Assembly (NCBI GenBank): GCA_021776195.1
Contig: JAJFGK010000051.1
Coordinates: 1-64,000, forward strand
Reading direction: 5' to 3'
DNA length: 64,000 nucleotides
From: Kiloniellaceae bacterium
Lineage (GTDB): Bacteria; Pseudomonadota; Alphaproteobacteria; Kiloniellales; Kiloniellaceae
In this document: positions 15,284 through 23,142 of the stretch, in pieces
Position numbering within the stretch: position 1 is the stretch's first letter
Layout: each line of letters begins with the position of its first letter
Notes under the pieces: model-generated
The model's input: only the letters and a program-made list of their open reading frames with translations
Told to the model about the DNA's origin: nothing
The model's database searches: none
Position numbers and translations under genes: made by a program

Positions 15284-15916
15284 ATGGCGAAGAAGCCGAA
15301 GACCAACGGAGCCGCGAAAGACAAGCCGGGCATCACCACGTCGGCCGGGCATAATAGCCAGACCATTACCGACGAGTATCACGAGGAACGCGCGGCCAAG
15401 ATCCGCGAGATCGTCGGTGACATCGTCGCGGCGAAGCAGAAGCAGAACGACGGCCAGACCGCGGTTGCGCGGCACTACAAGCGGCTGGAGAAGGAATGCG
15501 CACTCGAGGGCCCCGCGGCCAAACAAGCGATCGGTCTTTCCCAGATGGAGGAGACCAAGCGGGCGATCTACTTCCGGGACTTCGCGCTGGTGCTGCAGGT
15601 CCTGGGCGTGCCGATCCAGAGCTCGTTCACCGATGTGCTGGCCGATGCCGAGCGGTCCAACAACGATGGCGGCGACCTGGAGGGCTTCGACGAGGACGCC
15701 TCCCTGGCCGCGGCAGAGAACGGGGACTACGAGGTCGCCGACGAGCTGCTGACTGCCGACCAGTTGAAGAAGATCGGCGAGGACGGCGCCCAGGCCTACG
15801 AGGACGGCAAGAGCGAGGCCGACTGCTCGTTCCCGGACGGCACCGACGCGCACGCGGCCTGGCGGAAGGGCTTCATGGACGCCTACGGCAAGGACGGTCC
15901 GCCGGCCGCCGCCTGA
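15284..15916 (+). CDS. Conserved-looking early phage protein, function unknown
   Basis: A 210-residue product preceded by GAGAGGAA. The N-terminus is Lys/Ala-rich (MAKKPKTNGAAKDKPG), then AGHNSQTITDEYHEERAAKIREIVGDIVAAKQKQND, a motif seen in other alphaproteobacterial phage proteins. A helical domain follows, and an acidic C-terminal section ends in DAHAAWRKGFMDAYGKDGPP. Placement just before the resolvase suggests a DNA-metabolism role, which is inference. Confidence 0.65.
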   Translation: MAKKPKTNGAAKDKPGITTSAGHNSQTITDEYHEERAAKIREIVGDIVAAKQKQNDGQTAVARHYKRLEKECALEGPAAKQAIGLSQMEETKRAIYFRDFALVLQVLGVPIQSSFTDVLADAERSNNDGGDLEGFDEDASLAAAENGDYEVADELLTADQLKKIGEDGAQAYEDGKSEADCSFPDGTDAHAAWRKGFMDAYGKDGPPAAA

Positions 15917-15944
15917 TCCCACTCCAGAGCACGGGAGGATAACC

Positions 15945-16535
15945 GTGCAACAGATCGAAGACACACCCGTGGTGGTCCTGACGATGGATATCGCGACCCG
16001 TACCGGCTGGGCTGTGAACCGGCCAGGCGGGAACACCGCAATGGGCGGGGTGGTCTGCGGCGCCGTGAAGATGGGCCCGCGCACGAAGGTCGGCCTAGCC
16101 GGCATGGGGCGCGAGTTCGGGACCCTCTTCAAGGAACTGCGGGAGAAGTACGGCCCGACGCACTTCGCCTACGAGATGCCGTTCATTCCCCATGGCCAGA
16201 ACGTCCAGACGGCTGAGGTGTTGTTCGGGCTCGCGATGATGGCCGAGACCCTGGCTTCCATGCGGGGTCTCCTGCCGGCCTGGACCGACAAGCGCGGCGC
16301 CCCCTCCTACCGGGTCCACAACCAAGCGATTTTCGCGCGCTTCACCGGCGGCGGCCGCATGAAGCGGGACCAGAAGAAGGCACTGACGATCGATACCTGC
16401 AGGGCCTACGGGATGGACGTGGGCACAGACGACGACAAGGCCGACGCCTGCGCTGTGAACGTGGTCTGCCGGTGGCAAATGGGTGACCCGTCGATGCCGG
16501 CGGGCCCGATGTTCGTGGCGAATCTGAGGGCATGA
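15945..16535 (+). CDS. RuvC-like Holliday junction resolvase
   Basis: A 196-residue RNase H-fold nuclease that would cut four-way junctions during replication or before packaging. GTG start with GGGAGGAT six bases upstream. Active-site acids are visible: Asp15 (TMDIATRTGWAV), Glu77 (FAYEMPF) and the Asp162-164/Asp167 cluster (TDDDKADACAVN). Length fits phage RuvC homologues. Confidence 0.85.
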   Translation: MQQIEDTPVVVLTMDIATRTGWAVNRPGGNTAMGGVVCGAVKMGPRTKVGLAGMGREFGTLFKELREKYGPTHFAYEMPFIPHGQNVQTAEVLFGLAMMAETLASMRGLLPAWTDKRGAPSYRVHNQAIFARFTGGGRMKRDQKKALTIDTCRAYGMDVGTDDDKADACAVNVVCRWQMGDPSMPAGPMFVANLRA

Positions 16536-16538
16536 GTG

Positions 16539-17486
16539 ATGGCTGAGAATACCAAGATCGAGTGGGCGGACCACACTTTTAACGCTTGGCTTGGCTGCCA
16601 AAAGGTCTCACCGGCCTGCGACAACTGCTATGCCGAGAACTGGGCAGAGCGCTTCGGCCAGGTCGAATGGGGCCCCAAGGCCGAGCGCAAGCGAACCTCG
16701 CGCCACAACTGGGCCAAGCCCATCAAGTGGAACAATTGGGCGTCAAAGAATGGCCAACGGCAGCGGGTGTTCTGCGCGTCGCTGGCCGACGTTTTCGACA
16801 ACCGGGCGCCGGAGGGCACGCGCGACGACCTCTGGTCGCTGATCCGCTCGACGCGGTCGCTGGACTGGCTGCTGCTGACCAAGCGCCCGCAGAACATCGT
16901 GAAGATGCTGCCAGACGATTGGGGACCCGATGGCTACCCGAACGTCTGGCTCGGCACCACCGTCGAGAACCAGGAAGAGGCGGAACGGCGAATCCCGCAC
17001 CTGCTCGCCGCGCCGGCGCCGGTCCATTTCCTGTCGTGCGAGCCTTTGCTCGGGCACGTCGATCTTTCGGAATGGCTCCTGGGCGACCCTTGGCGCGGGC
17101 GCATCAACCTCGTTATTGCCGGCGGCGAGTCCGGGCCCGGTGCCCGCCCGACACACCCGGATTGGCAGCGGTCCTTGCGCGACCAGTGCGGAGCCGCCGG
17201 CGTCGCCTTCCATTTCAAGCAATGGGGGGAGTGGTTGCCGTGGGAAGCTGATTCCGCGCCGTATTTCAAGAGCCAGAATGGCGAGATCGAAGACGGACAC
17301 ACGCTGTTCCCCAGCGATTTCGACAACGACAGCAAATGGGATGACGGCCTGTGGGGGATCAGCGACGGCCTATCGCACGCGGCGTTCCAGCGCGTCGGCA
17401 AGGGCGCGGCCGGCCGCCAGCTCGACGGACGGACCTGGGACGAGATGCCGGGGAGCAGGGGGGCGAGAGGTTCTGATGTCGGTTGA
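16539..17486 (+). CDS. Phage Gp37/Gp68 family (DUF5131) protein
   Basis: A ~315-residue protein starting MAENTKIEWADHTFNAWLGC. The N-terminal signature Cys20-X6-Cys27-X2-Cys30 (GCQKVSPACDNCYAE) is typical of this phage/mycobacterial family and suggests a metal or iron-sulfur centre, as in radical-SAM-like folds. LDWLLLTKRPQNI, VWLGTTVENQ and INLVIAGGESG are further family motifs, with a FKQWGEW motif near the end. The biochemical reaction is not established. A GTG start at 16536 is also possible. Confidence 0.85.
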   Translation: MAENTKIEWADHTFNAWLGCQKVSPACDNCYAENWAERFGQVEWGPKAERKRTSRHNWAKPIKWNNWASKNGQRQRVFCASLADVFDNRAPEGTRDDLWSLIRSTRSLDWLLLTKRPQNIVKMLPDDWGPDGYPNVWLGTTVENQEEAERRIPHLLAAPAPVHFLSCEPLLGHVDLSEWLLGDPWRGRINLVIAGGESGPGARPTHPDWQRSLRDQCGAAGVAFHFKQWGEWLPWEADSAPYFKSQNGEIEDGHTLFPSDFDNDSKWDDGLWGISDGLSHAAFQRVGKGAAGRQLDGRTWDEMPGSRGARGSDVG

Positions 17487-17700
17487 CCTCCTCACCCTGC
17501 TCGGCTGGGGCTGCCTCTACGCGCTGGGCGGGATGGCTTGGCTTGGGATCTATGACCTCCTGTGCGCCCGGGAGTCTCGACCCGAGGCCCTCCTGGGCGT
17601 GAAGAGATTCTTCGTCGCGGCGATCTGGCCGTTGCTCCTGGTCGTATTCTTGGTTCTGTGCGGGTGGCACCGGGCGGGGCGCGGGTGGGGGCGCCGATGA
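17476..17700 (+). CDS. Two-span membrane protein
   Basis: A 74-residue product starting MSVDLLTLLGWGCLYALGG. Two hydrophobic spans (LLGWGCLYALGGMAWLGIY and FFVAAIWPLLLVVFLVLC) are separated by a basic loop, and the tail is basic. It overlaps the upstream gene by 11 bases. Function unknown. Confidence 0.6.
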   Translation: MSVDLLTLLGWGCLYALGGMAWLGIYDLLCARESRPEALLGVKRFFVAAIWPLLLVVFLVLCGWHRAGRGWGRR

Positions 17701-18245
17701 CCGACCAGCCCCTGACCGAGAGCCAGGACCGATGCTCCCGCGGTCAATGGGAAATGAGCGCGCTGCAGGCGCGTCTCTTTGGCGAACTGATCATGATAGC
17801 CAGAGCCGGCGAGCGGTGCCCGACCAACGCGGAGTTGGCGCGGAGAGCCGATATCAACGGATCCGCCAGCGTGGCCGATGCCCTAGCCCGGCTGGCCTCT
17901 CACAGATTGGTCGAGGTCGCTCACAGTGGCGGCGTGCGCGTCGTCTCGATCGCTCACACCGACCTCACGACAGCGATGCCGGAAAGACGCCAGACCGTGA
18001 CTCGGTCCCAAGAGCTCAACCGACTGCCGTTCCCTCCTGCTCGCACTCGCGCGGTGCCCGCATGGCAGCCGTTGACCTGCCAATACTTCAAATCCGATGG
18101 CTGCCCCTACCGCGACGAAGACAAGTGCGGCGAGCCCGTGCTGCACGGATCGAGCTATTGCGGTGAGCATCATCGTCGGTGTTTCGAGACTCCTCCCGCG
18201 ACGTCTGCGCGCGCCAAGAAGAAGGGGGCCAGCCATGCCGGATAA
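17697..18245 (+). CDS. Winged-helix protein with GcrA-like zinc module
   Basis: A 182-residue protein. Residues ~18-85 read as a MarR/GntR-like winged helix (SALQARLFGELIMIARAGERCPTNAELARRADINGSASVADALARL in pieces). The C-terminal part has Cys/His in the order CQYF, GCPY, DKCGEPVLHGSSYCGEHHRRCF, resembling the end of GcrA, the alphaproteobacterial regulator that reads CcrM methylation. It could alter host or phage transcription in a methylation-linked way; this is inference. It overlaps the upstream gene by four bases. Confidence 0.65.
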   Translation: MTDQPLTESQDRCSRGQWEMSALQARLFGELIMIARAGERCPTNAELARRADINGSASVADALARLASHRLVEVAHSGGVRVVSIAHTDLTTAMPERRQTVTRSQELNRLPFPPARTRAVPAWQPLTCQYFKSDGCPYRDEDKCGEPVLHGSSYCGEHHRRCFETPPATSARAKKKGASHAG

Positions 18246-18861
18246 CGTGGGCACTTCCAGGTTCGACTCTGGCTTCGACCGCAAGGCGCATGAGGCCTAC
18301 TTCACGGAGCCCTGGGTCACCAGGTGCCTGCTCGATGCCGTCCATCTGCCGATGTCGGTCTGGGAGTCGGCCTGCGGCCCCGGTTACATGGCCAAGGAGA
18401 TCACGGCCTCTGGGCGGTCGGTCTTCGCCTCGGACCTGGTCGACTACGGCTATGGCGCCACAGGGCCGCGTTGGGACTTCCTCACCTGTGACTACGTGCC
18501 TCACGGTGCCCTGGCGATCGTCACCAACCCGCCCTACGGCAAGAACGGGAAGCTGGCCGAGCGGTTCATCGAACACGCGCTGGCCCTGATGATGCCGCGC
18601 GGTGGCGTGGTCGCGATGCTGCTGCGCTTCGAGTTCGACGCCGGCTATGGCCCGGCCCGCATGCGCACGCTCTGGGACAACCCGCACTGGTCGCGAAAGT
18701 TGGTGCTGCCGCGCCGGCCGCGCTGGGACGACTGGTGGGAGGGACATCCTCCCACCGATGCGCCACGGCATCCCTTCGCCTGGTTCGTGTGGGACGCCCG
18801 GCATGTCGGCCCGCCGATCACGATGATGTTGAGAGAAAGGAAGGCCAATGACGATGACTGA
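18235..18861 (+). CDS. Putative N6-adenine DNA methyltransferase
   Basis: A 208-residue methyltransferase. SAM-binding motif ESACGPGYMAKEI lies at 44-56, and the catalytic tetrad is NPPY at 98-101 (IVTNPPYGKNGKLAERF). The end is a Trp-rich segment (RWDDWWEGH, PFAWFVWDA). It lacks a separate target-recognition domain, so it may act non-specifically or with a partner. It starts inside the previous gene (11-base overlap). Likely an anti-restriction or DNA-marking enzyme. Confidence 0.8.
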   Translation: MPDNVGTSRFDSGFDRKAHEAYFTEPWVTRCLLDAVHLPMSVWESACGPGYMAKEITASGRSVFASDLVDYGYGATGPRWDFLTCDYVPHGALAIVTNPPYGKNGKLAERFIEHALALMMPRGGVVAMLLRFEFDAGYGPARMRTLWDNPHWSRKLVLPRRPRWDDWWEGHPPTDAPRHPFAWFVWDARHVGPPITMMLRERKANDDD

Positions 18862-19228
18862 AGCCGAAGAGCTGGGCCTGGTCGACCAGGATGGACCGGA
18901 GAACGTAGGTCAGACCCCAAAAGCCACCAAGCCAGATCACGAATGGGCCATCGTCGAAATCATGGGGCACAGGCGCCATGCCGGGCTCTGCTGGGAGGTT
19001 CAGCGGTTCGGCGCGGCCATGGTCCGGATCGACTGCTTCGGCCGCGGCGACACCACGGCGAGGGCAACCCTCTTCTACGGCGGCAGCTCGATCTTCAGCT
19101 ACACGCCGTCCACTGAAGAAGCCTGCCGGCGCATCACGTCCTGGGAAGATCCGCAGCCATCGCTGCTGCAGATCCCGTCCGCCTATGACGAAGACGGAGA
19201 AGGCGAGGACGAGGAGCCTGCCCAGTGA
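18848..19228 (+). CDS. Phage hypothetical with conserved 'HEWAIVEIMGHRRHAG' domain
   Basis: A 126-residue product. The core HEWAIVEIMGHRRHAGLCWEV, then RFGAAMVRIDCF and YGGSSIFSYTPSTEEACRRI, is a pattern found in many phage early regions, usually near replication genes. The ends are acidic and probably disordered. Function unknown. Confidence 0.65.
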   Translation: MTMTEAEELGLVDQDGPENVGQTPKATKPDHEWAIVEIMGHRRHAGLCWEVQRFGAAMVRIDCFGRGDTTARATLFYGGSSIFSYTPSTEEACRRITSWEDPQPSLLQIPSAYDEDGEGEDEEPAQ

Positions 19229-19383
19229 CAATCCCCATGGAAGTCGTCCTCGTCGTCGGATTGGTGGCCGCCGTGATCGCCGGGATAGCCAAGGGCAGGG
19301 ACGGGGTAAGGAGAACCCGACGCAAAGAAAACGTACTTCGCAGGCTCGGCCTGACGGAACAGGAGTGGAGGGACCTACAATGA
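19225..19383 (+). CDS. 52-residue membrane-anchored peptide
   Basis: GTG start at 19225 overlaps the previous stop (GTGA). MTIPMEVVLVVGLVAAVIAGIAK is a transmembrane segment, followed by a basic cytoplasmic tail (RRTRRKENVLRRLGLTEQEW). The end overlaps the next ATG. Function unknown. Confidence 0.5.
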   Translation: MTIPMEVVLVVGLVAAVIAGIAKGRDGVRRTRRKENVLRRLGLTEQEWRDLQ

Positions 19384-19568
19384 CGTTTATTGAACCGTGG
19401 GGCTGGGCGCAGTTTCTGGTGGCTGTTTGGATGGCAGCAGAAGCCATCTGGGCGATAGCGAAACACGGTCAGCCGAAACGGGGATCCTTTGCATTCTACG
19501 ATGGGTCCGCAGCGGCCGTATGGGCCTTGCTGGCTGTGGTTCTCTATTTCGGCGGCTTTTGGTCCTGA
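19380..19568 (+). CDS. Two-span membrane protein, 62 residues
   Basis: MTFIEPWGWAQFLVAVWMAA and AAAVWALLAVVLYFGGFW are two hydrophobic spans joined by a basic loop (KHGQPKRGS). Start overlaps the previous stop (ATGA). Holin-like in shape but located in the early region; function unknown. Confidence 0.55.
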   Translation: MTFIEPWGWAQFLVAVWMAAEAIWAIAKHGQPKRGSFAFYDGSAAAVWALLAVVLYFGGFWS

Positions 19569-19582
19569 CGAAGGAGCAAGGC

Positions 19583-20203
19583 ATGACCGAGACCTGCGCC
19601 CTCCCGCCGGCCCGGATTCCCGGGTTCCCGCTCGTCAGCGCCGCGGGCTTCTACCTGCGCGCGGTCGAGGGGATGGTGCGCGCCGGCGGCGAGCCGCTGC
19701 GGGAGGCCAATGTCCCGATCTTCGACATCAATGTCACCGGCGCTGTCGGCCTCGCCCAGGTCACTGCGGAGCCCGGCGGCCTGTTCTCGGAAACCGGACG
19801 CATCAAGGCGATGGTCCTGCCGGTAATCGACGGCGCCTGGTGGTTCGGTTTCGTCAATTCCAAGACCATTCTTTCCGAGACCATCGTCGACGTGATCGCG
19901 TTCGATGTGACGGCACCGTCCCGTGTCCTGCGCAAGATCGGCGCCGGCCACCTGCTGGGGGAACTGAACCTATTCGCGGGCCTGGAGAACGAGGACGAGC
20001 CCCTGAAGGTCTATGAGACGCCTTTGTCCTGGCTCCGGGGCGGTGGCGCCGGCATCCACATACTCGACTGGGACGCGGCTCGCGTCTACCTGGGGCAGCG
20101 CCAGGCCTTCGCGGCCGAGACGCCGCAGCTCGGCGAGCGCCTGGAGAGCGCCCTCAAGCCTCGGGTCCTGGTCCGGCGCGACTCCGCACGAAGATCAGCC
20201 TGA
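19583..20203 (+). CDS. Hypothetical protein upstream of helicase
   Basis: A 206-residue product preceded by AAGGAGCAAGGC. It has mixed alpha/beta composition (GFYLRAVEGMVRAGGEPLREANVPIF, MVLPVIDGAWWFGFVNSKTILSE, IHILDWDAARVYLGQRQAF). Placement directly before a RepA-like helicase suggests a replication accessory protein, perhaps a primase-like or loader factor, but no motif supports a specific call. Confidence 0.6.
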   Translation: MTETCALPPARIPGFPLVSAAGFYLRAVEGMVRAGGEPLREANVPIFDINVTGAVGLAQVTAEPGGLFSETGRIKAMVLPVIDGAWWFGFVNSKTILSETIVDVIAFDVTAPSRVLRKIGAGHLLGELNLFAGLENEDEPLKVYETPLSWLRGGGAGIHILDWDAARVYLGQRQAFAAETPQLGERLESALKPRVLVRRDSARRSA

Positions 20204-20215
20204 CGGGGGCGGGCA

Positions 20216-21421
20216 GTGACCATGGCCGACAGGTTTGACGACGATGACCAGGGCTACACGGACCTGAACGAGGTTCGCGAGCAGCGCCGTGGGAACCTCG
20301 GCCCCAAGGTCGACCCGCTGGTGATCCTCGAGCCCATCGGCTGGGAAGCGGACGCGGTCCCCGAGCGCAAATGGCTGGTGCCGGGGTGGATTCCCGACCG
20401 CACCGTGACGCTGGTGACGGGGGACGGCGGCCAGGGCAAGTCTCTCTTGATGTTGCAGCTCATGATCGCCTGCGCGCTCCAGGTGAAGTGGCTGGGACTG
20501 CCGGTGGACGCGCGGCGGGTCTTCGGGTTTTTCTGCGAGGACGAGGAGGACGAACTGCAGCGCCGGCTGCTGGCCGTCTGCCAGGAGCTTGGCTGCGATT
20601 TCTGCGACCTGACCGACATGCAGTTGGCGTCGAGGATCTACTCGCGGGACAACACGCTGATGAGCTTCGCGAAGTGGGCCGAGACCGGCGAGCCGACGGC
20701 GCTCTATGACGACCTGGTCGCGCACTGCCACGAGTTCGGGGCCCGCCTTCTCATCATCGACACCGCGGCGGACGTCTTCGGGGGCCAGGAGATCTCGCGC
20801 AACCAGGTGAGGGACTTCGTGGCGCTCTTGCGGCGCCTGGCACTCGACATCGACGGCTCGGTCATCATGACGGCCCACCCGTCGGTCAAGGGCATGGAGT
20901 CCGGGTCCGGTATCTCCGGATCCACAGCTTGGAGCAACTCGGTTCGATCGAGGCTCTACCTGACGTCCCTGGACGAGGGTGAGGACCCGCCCGAAGACGC
21001 GCCCAACATCCCTCGCGCCGACTGGCGCCGAGTCACCAAGATGAAAGCCAACTACGGCCCGCGCGGCGGGCGCCTCTGGGCCTTCTACCAGAACGGACTG
21101 TTCAAGGCCCACAAGCCGCCCCAGGACGCCGTGGACCGCATCGACGCCGCCACCCTGAAGAGAGAGGCCGAGGACGCCTTTCTGGCGTGCCTGGAGGCCT
21201 GCGAGCGGGTCAACAACGTGGTGAGCGAGAAGCCACGGTCCGGCAACTACGCGCCCAAGACCTTCCGCGACATGCCGGCGGCCAACGGGCTGACCGTGAA
21301 GCGCCTGGAGAACGCCATGAAGCGGTTGCTGCAGGCCCAGACGATCCGCATCGATCAGATCGGACCCCCGAGCAGAAACACCACCAAGATCATCCTCAAC
21401 AAGACGGAGTTGCTGATATGA
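20216..21421 (+). CDS. RepA/RecA-like hexameric helicase
   Basis: A 401-residue AAA/RecA-fold ATPase. Walker A is GDGGQGKS (69-76), preceded by PGWIPDRTVTLVT. Walker B is in RLLIIDTAADVFGG, and a SVIMTAHPSVKG strand matches the sensor region of plasmid RepA helicases. The C-terminal ~120 residues form a winged-helix-like domain. It probably unwinds phage DNA at the origin. Translation may begin at GTG 20216 or ATG 20222. Confidence 0.85.
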   Translation: MTMADRFDDDDQGYTDLNEVREQRRGNLGPKVDPLVILEPIGWEADAVPERKWLVPGWIPDRTVTLVTGDGGQGKSLLMLQLMIACALQVKWLGLPVDARRVFGFFCEDEEDELQRRLLAVCQELGCDFCDLTDMQLASRIYSRDNTLMSFAKWAETGEPTALYDDLVAHCHEFGARLLIIDTAADVFGGQEISRNQVRDFVALLRRLALDIDGSVIMTAHPSVKGMESGSGISGSTAWSNSVRSRLYLTSLDEGEDPPEDAPNIPRADWRRVTKMKANYGPRGGRLWAFYQNGLFKAHKPPQDAVDRIDAATLKREAEDAFLACLEACERVNNVVSEKPRSGNYAPKTFRDMPAANGLTVKRLENAMKRLLQAQTIRIDQIGPPSRNTTKIILNKTELLI

Positions 21422-22209
21422 GCGCCCAGAAGGCGACTGTCGGTGACTGCACGCTCTATCTCGGCGACTGCAACGATATCCTGCCGAAACTGCCGTCGGT
21501 CGACCTGATAGCAACGGATCCGCTGTACGGTACAACCTCGCTTTCCTGGGACAGACCGACCTACGAGTGGTCTCGCGTTGCGTCCAGATTGCTGCACCCT
21601 CATGGCAGCATGTGGCTCTTCGGGTCGATGCGATCGCTGTTCAACGCGCATCCATCACTGCTGCAAGCCGGGTGGCAATACGCCCAGGATCTGGTCTGGG
21701 AGAAGCATAACGGCTCCAACTTCCACGCTGACCGGTTCCGTCGGGTTCACGAGCACCTGGTCCAGTATTATCGGCGAGAGCACAACTGGTCGGACCTGGT
21801 CAAGAATGTCCAGACCACCCCCGACGCCACCGCCCGCACGATCCGCCGCAAAAAACGCCCACGCCACATGGGGGAGATAGACGGAGGGCACTACGCCAGT
21901 GAAGATGGCGGCCCCCGACTGCAGCGGTCTGTGATCTTCGTCCGGTCCTGTCATGGTCACGCGGTCCATCCCACGCAAAAACCAACAGATCTGGTCGAGC
22001 TGACCGTTCTCTATTCGAGCAACCCCGGCGCCATCGTGTGCGACCCGTTCATGGGCAGCGGGACCACTGGCGTGGTCTGCCAGCACCGCGGCCGTCGGTT
22101 TATCGGCATCGAGAAGAACCCTGAATACTTCGAGGCGGCATGCAGGCGGATAGAGCACGCCCAGAGCCTCGTGGAATCGAACAATGACCTGAAAGGAGAT
22201 CCAATATGA
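21418..22209 (+). CDS. Beta-class DNA methyltransferase (N6-A or N4-C)
   Basis: A 263-residue enzyme with the beta-class order: catalytic DPLY at 34-37 first (LIATDPLYGTTSLSWD, a variant of DPPY), and the SAM-binding DPFMGSGTTGVV near the C-terminus, after the HPTQKPTDLVE helix. CcrM and many phage modification enzymes share this order. Pro to Leu inside the DPPY tetrad is unusual. No nuclease partner is adjacent. It overlaps the helicase by four bases. Confidence 0.88.
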   Translation: MSAQKATVGDCTLYLGDCNDILPKLPSVDLIATDPLYGTTSLSWDRPTYEWSRVASRLLHPHGSMWLFGSMRSLFNAHPSLLQAGWQYAQDLVWEKHNGSNFHADRFRRVHEHLVQYYRREHNWSDLVKNVQTTPDATARTIRRKKRPRHMGEIDGGHYASEDGGPRLQRSVIFVRSCHGHAVHPTQKPTDLVELTVLYSSNPGAIVCDPFMGSGTTGVVCQHRGRRFIGIEKNPEYFEAACRRIEHAQSLVESNNDLKGDPI

Positions 22210-22743
22210 CCAAGCCGAAGACCAAAGACCGCCGCGAAACCCGCTGCGGCGCGCCGCCCAAAGCTGAAGAGCGAGCTCGTGGCCTTTCTCGAAGACCACA
22301 TGGCCCCTACGAAGGATCGGTCTGAGAAGATCAAAAAGCTCCACGATGCCTTTCCGGAATTGGCTCCTATGGTCGAGTCCATTCGCGGCTACATCGAGCA
22401 ATTCCGAAGGACGGTGGACGACGCACGAATGAAGAGCCGTGTCGCTGCCGACGAGGCAAAATCGCTCCGCGAGAGGCTCGAAAAGGAGCGCATGGTGGCC
22501 AAGGGCACGCACGGCAGGATCACCGATCTGGAGTCACGTCTGGCCCGGTCCGAGGGCTACATAGATCGGGTTCTGGACGAGCGCCGAACCGACCCCAGGC
22601 CCGCGCCCGGACCCGGTGGATACAGCCCGCCACCGTTGAGCGATGGGGAGACGACACTGCGCGATAGTTGTGACGACCGAGGCGCTATGACTGTGACCGA
22701 GGCGCAATTCGGAACCCGATATCACCCCGATTGGGCCCGCTGA
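22206..22743 (+). CDS. Coiled-coil protein with apparent N-terminal frameshift
   Basis: The main body, read from GTG 22279, is a 154-residue helical protein (VAFLEDHMAPTKDRSEKIKKLHDAFPEL, then a coiled coil SRVAADEAKSLRERLEKERMVAK). Upstream, ATG 22206 overlaps the methyltransferase stop and gives MTKPKTK, but its frame stops early. Dropping one base near 22225 joins it to TAAKPAAARRPKLKSEL and the main body. So the gene probably starts at 22206 and carries a single-base insertion, or translation restarts at GTG 22279. Function unknown. Confidence 0.6.
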
Positions 22744-22756
22744 CAGCGGTTATCGG

Positions 22757-22806
22757 ATGAAACGACCTTTCAACTTCTGCGTGGCTACATGAGTTTGCCT
22801 ACATGA
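22757..22806 (+). other. Two tiny ATGA-coupled reading frames
   Basis: 22757-22792 reads MKRPFNFCVAT-stop and 22789-22806 reads MSLPT-stop. Each stop overlaps the next ATG inside CTACATGA, feeding into the three longer micro-ORFs that follow. They may be leader peptides or by-products of the repeated CTACATGA motif. Confidence 0.35.
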
Positions 22807-22886
22807 ACACCCGTAACCCCTTGAAGCACAACGGAAATAAACTGAAGTTTTGGGGCGTTTTAGACGCACCCCAAAAGCCTACATGA
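22803..22886 (+). CDS. Micro-ORF 1 of repeated family (27 residues)
   Basis: Reads MNTRNPLKHNGNKLKFWG and nine more residues ending in PT. ATG lies in CCTACATGAAC, and its stop overlaps the next ATG in the same motif 80 bases on. The N-terminus MNxRxPLxHN is shared with micro-ORF 2. No separate ribosome site is seen, so translation would depend on coupling. Confidence 0.4.
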   Translation: MNTRNPLKHNGNKLKFWGVLDAPQKPT

Positions 22887-22963
22887 ACCACCGTAAGCCG
22901 TTGGAACATAACACGTTTCTTCCTGCAGTTTGGCGAACCCGAGGAAAACAGGCCCCTACATGA
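22883..22963 (+). CDS. Micro-ORF 2 of repeated family (26 residues)
   Basis: Reads MNHRKPLEHNTFLPAVWR and eight more residues, ending in PT. It matches micro-ORF 1 at MN-R-PL-HN and in the flanking CCTACATGAAC. Its stop codon overlaps the start of micro-ORF 3 (ATGA). Confidence 0.4.
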   Translation: MNHRKPLEHNTFLPAVWRTRGKQAPT

Positions 22964-23061
22964 ACCTCGTTAAGTCCATGAAACACAACGACAATATGCT
23001 GCACCCTAATTTCAAAAAGGGGGTGTACCACTTAGGCCCCCCCCTAAAGGGGGGGCCCTAA
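22960..23061 (+). CDS. Micro-ORF 3 (33 residues), runs into hairpin
   Basis: Reads MNLVKSMKHNDNMLHPNF and fifteen more residues, keeping the KHN of the other copies. The last 12 codons are the 5' arm and loop of the hairpin at 23025-23068, and the stop codon lies in the 3' arm, so a translating ribosome would open the hairpin. Confidence 0.4.
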   Translation: MNLVKSMKHNDNMLHPNFKKGVYHLGPPLKGGP

Positions 23062-23068
23062 GAGGTAC
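23025..23068 (+). promoter_or_regulatory. Large GC hairpin upstream of the late-early junction
   Basis: GTACC, CTTAGG and a C-run pair with GGGGGGG, CCCTAAG and GGTAC around the core CCCCCCCCTAAAGGGGGGG: about 18 pairs with one A-A mismatch and one bulge. No T-run follows, so it is not a normal intrinsic terminator. It overlaps the end of micro-ORF 3 and precedes the gene at 23143. Confidence 0.7.
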
Positions 23069-23142
23069 AGTTAGCCAACTTCGTACACACACCAAAAACC
23101 GAAATCACGGCACAACCAAAACTATCAGCCCCTGGAGCCCCA

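Larger units (their letters stand above)
22798..22989 (+). repeat. Three ~35-bp degenerate direct repeats
   Basis: Copies begin at 22798, 22878 and 22955 with CCTACATGAAC, then a CGTAA-like element, TTGAA or similar, and CAnAAC. Spacing is 80 and 77 bases. A shorter GCTACATGAG occurs at 22784. The repeats differ too much for a CRISPR array. Confidence 0.75.

Noticed and set aside
20195..21535. Minus-strand frame of 446 codons
   Set aside because: Antisense to the helicase with Walker motifs; no motifs and Arg/His/Pro-rich.
22784..22989. CRISPR array
   Set aside because: Repeats are degenerate, only three, and overlap coupled reading frames; no cas genes nearby.
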